Shown in pieces: positions 1-5,601 of a stretch of 5,601 bases of DNA. Source of the DNA: Chloroflexota bacterium (GTDB lineage Bacteria > Chloroflexota > Dormibacteria > Aeolococcales > Aeolococcaceae); NCBI GenBank assembly GCA_028287605.1, contig JAQBPI010000149.1, forward strand, positions 1 through 5,601, read 5' to 3'. Made by a program: the position numbers and the translations under genes. Numbering within the stretch: position 1 is the first letter of the stretch; the number at the start of each line of letters is the position of its first letter. Below the pieces are notes generated by a model, which saw nothing but the letters and a program-made list of their open reading frames with translations, made no database searches and had not been told where the DNA came from.

Positions 1-641
1 CCGCCGCGGGGCAGCACCGGGCGGCGCACCCCGAGGTGGACCTTCATGCCCACGTAGGTGTTCACCGCGCTGATCGCGTCGGCCCCCGCCGACTCGACGG
101 CACGGGCGACCTCGGCGATGGCGGTGACGTTGGGGCTCAGCTTCACCACCAGGCAGAGCCCGGTGACCGCCCGCACCGCCTCGACCACCCGCGCGGCGGC
201 GGCGGGGTCACGGCCGAAGTCGAGGCCGTGGGCGATGTTGGGGCAGGAGATGTTCAGCTCGATGCCGGCGACGCCGCGGACCCCGTCCAGCCGGCGCACC
301 ACCGCGACGTACTCCTCGAGGCTGCCGCCGGCGACGTTGACCACCACCGGCACCCGCCAGCCGGCGAAGCGGGGCGCGTAGGCGATGGCGACGTGCTCGA
401 CCCCGGGGTTCTGCAGACCGATGCTGTTCAGCATGCCCCCGGTGGTCTCGGCCACCCGCGGCGGCGCATTCCCCGCCCGGGGGAGCAGGGTGGTTCCCTT
501 GGTCCAGATCGCCCCGAGCCGCTGGATGTCGACCAGCTGCTCGAACTCGAACCCGTAGCCGAAGGTGCCGCTGGCCACCCCGACCGGGTTGGGCAGCACC
601 AGCCCGCGGCCCAGGTCGACGGCGAGGTCGACGGGGGTCAC
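1..641 (-). CDS. pyrD: Dihydroorotate dehydrogenase class 1B catalytic subunit PyrD (3' end outside window)
   Basis: FMN enzyme oxidising dihydroorotate to orotate, the fourth step of UMP synthesis. It acts with PyrK in the cytoplasm and uses NAD+ as final acceptor. The visible part has 213 residues of an expected 300-310 and is cut by the window edge within the TIM barrel. The N-terminus runs VTPVDLAVDLGRGLVLPNPV, followed by ASGTFGYG (23-30), TKGTTLLPRAGN (47-58, with the FMN/substrate-contacting Lys48) and GGMLNSIGLQNPG (68-80). Next come VNVAGGS (101-107), IELNISCPN (127-135) with Cys133 as the class 1 catalytic base, VVKLSPN (165-171) with Lys167, and NTYVGM (194-199). A catalytic Cys, rather than the Ser of class 2 enzymes, and the adjacent pyrK place it firmly in class 1B. 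The start is the GTG within the GTGA overlap; the family N-terminal motif begins a few residues later, so this start fits well. Nothing visible is disrupted. Confidence 0.95.
   Translation of the reverse strand, partial: MTPVDLAVDLGRGLVLPNPVGVASGTFGYGFEFEQLVDIQRLGAIWTKGTTLLPRAGNAPPRVAETTGGMLNSIGLQNPGVEHVAIAYAPRFAGWRVPVVVNVAGGSLEEYVAVVRRLDGVRGVAGIELNISCPNIAHGLDFGRDPAAAARVVEAVRAVTGLCLVVKLSPNVTAIAEVARAVESAGADAISAVNTYVGMKVHLGVRRPVLPRG
638..641 (-). promoter_or_regulatory. GTGA stop/start overlap, pyrK to pyrD
   Basis: The pyrK stop TGA (640-638) overlaps the pyrD start GTG (641-639). A GGGAGGGG-like run exists about 30 bases upstream, too far to act as a normal ribosome binding site. Reinitiation after pyrK termination is the likely mode, which would suit the equal stoichiometry of the PyrK-PyrD complex. 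No other start codon upstream in the pyrD frame gives a better match to the family N-terminus. Confidence 0.7.
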
Positions 642-1503
642 GCCACGTACGCCGGCGGCAGCGCCGCCAGCCCCTCCCAGTCGACCTCGGCGACCGGCAT
701 CACCGGGCCCTCGCGGCAGCAGAGGGCGAAGCGGCCGCCGGCGCCGTCGCGGACCGGCAGGGCGCAGCCCAGGCAGGTGCCGAAGCCGCAGCCCATCGGC
801 GCCTCGAGCGAGGCCTCGACGATCGGCGGCAGCGCGGCCCCGGCGCGGCCGAGGACCGCGGCGAGGGCGACGAGCATGGGATTGGGCCCGCAGGCCCAGA
901 GCGCGGCGGCGCCGTCGAGCTCGGCGGCGACCAGCTCGGTGACGTGGCCGTGGTGGCCCCGGCTGCCGTCGTCGGTGGCCTCGACCACGCGGATGCACGG
1001 GTCGCCGCGGGAGAGCCGGTCCGCGGGATACAGGCGCTCCGCCGAGGCGGCGCCGTTCAGCACCACCACCTCGCCGGCGCCGGCCTGGCGCGCCCGCCGC
1101 ACCGCCAGCGGGAAGGGGGCGCAGCCGAGGCCGCCGGCGACGCACACCACCCGCCCGGCGGCGGGCAGGGTGAAGCCGCTGCCGAGCGGCCCGAGCGACT
1201 GGAGGGTGTCGCCGGCGTGCAGGCCGGCCAGCCGGCGGGTGCCCTCGCCCAACGGCTCGAGGACGAAGCCGCACACCTCGCCCTCCACCCAGGCGACGCT
1301 GAAGGGGCGGCGGAGCAGCGGCAGCGGCGGCGTCCCGCAGCGCAGCTGGGCGAACTCGCCGGGGCGGGCCATGGCGGCGGTGTGCGGGAGGCGCACCGAG
1401 ATCTCGACCAGCCCGCCGCCGAGGCGCTCGACCGCCACCACCTCGCCGCGCTCGTCGGCGGCCCGGCGGAGGTCCGAGAGCCGCCGGGCCATCCGCGCCG
1501 CCG

Positions 1504-1507
<4 letters not shown>
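638..1507 (-). CDS. pyrK: Dihydroorotate dehydrogenase electron-transfer subunit PyrK
   Basis: FAD and [2Fe-2S] partner of class 1B dihydroorotate dehydrogenase. It takes electrons from PyrD and passes them to NAD+, in a cytoplasmic PyrK2-PyrD2 complex. From the GTG at 1507 the protein has 289 residues; from the ATG at 1492 it has 284, somewhat above the usual 255-265. A ferredoxin-reductase-like FAD domain shows PGEFAQL (49-55) and RRPFSV (66-71, the R-P-F/Y-S flavin motif), then GPLGSGF (106-112). The nucleotide-binding domain shows GGLGCAP (125-131), TDDGSRGHHG (178-187) and CGPNPML (206-212). The C-terminal iron-sulphur motif is C240-x4-C245-x2-C248, with C264 (or adjacent C263) as fourth ligand in CCREGPV. 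All cluster ligands are present. Oddities are a Cys in the GGxGxAP loop, where Val or Ile is more common, and an Arg-rich N-terminal extension. The gene overlaps its neighbours by four bases on each side. I chose the GTG start because of the GTGA overlap; the ATG is nearly as plausible. Confidence 0.93.

Positions 1508-5601
<4,094 letters not shown>

Overview
This window is GC-rich (by eye about 70% or more G+C, with codon third positions almost all G or C). It lies entirely inside one de novo pyrimidine biosynthesis operon read on the minus strand, from right to left. Three coding regions fill all 5601 bases: the carbamoyl-phosphate synthase genes carA and carB read as one uninterrupted frame (5601 to 1504, 5' end outside the window), then pyrK (1507 to 638), then pyrD (641 to beyond position 1, 3' end outside). 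No stretch is non-coding, and I see no RNA gene, mobile element, CRISPR array, promoter or terminator.

How the genes work together: the CarA part releases ammonia from glutamine. The CarB part uses it with bicarbonate and two ATP to make carbamoyl phosphate. Downstream, PyrD (a class 1B dihydroorotate dehydrogenase) with its FAD and [2Fe-2S] partner PyrK oxidises dihydroorotate to orotate and passes electrons to NAD+. The order carA-carB-pyrK-pyrD is the well-known pyr operon order of Bacillus-type bacteria, but the composition is very GC-rich. The PyrK/PyrD-1B pair argues against typical high-GC actinomycetes, which generally use a quinone-linked class 2 PyrD. A GC-rich Chloroflexota-, Dormibacterota- or Thermoleophilia-like bacterium is a reasonable guess, but the sequence does not settle it.

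The main observation is that CarA and CarB appear fused into one polypeptide through a linker of about 24 residues. This is common in eukaryotic CAD and CPS I/III proteins but unusual in bacteria, where separate subunits are the rule. Secondary observations are an insertion of about 15 residues in the C-terminal regulatory domain of CarB, a perfect 27-base repeat between the two halves of carB, and two identical GTGA stop/start overlaps with no visible ribosome binding site, which suggests tight translational coupling along the operon.
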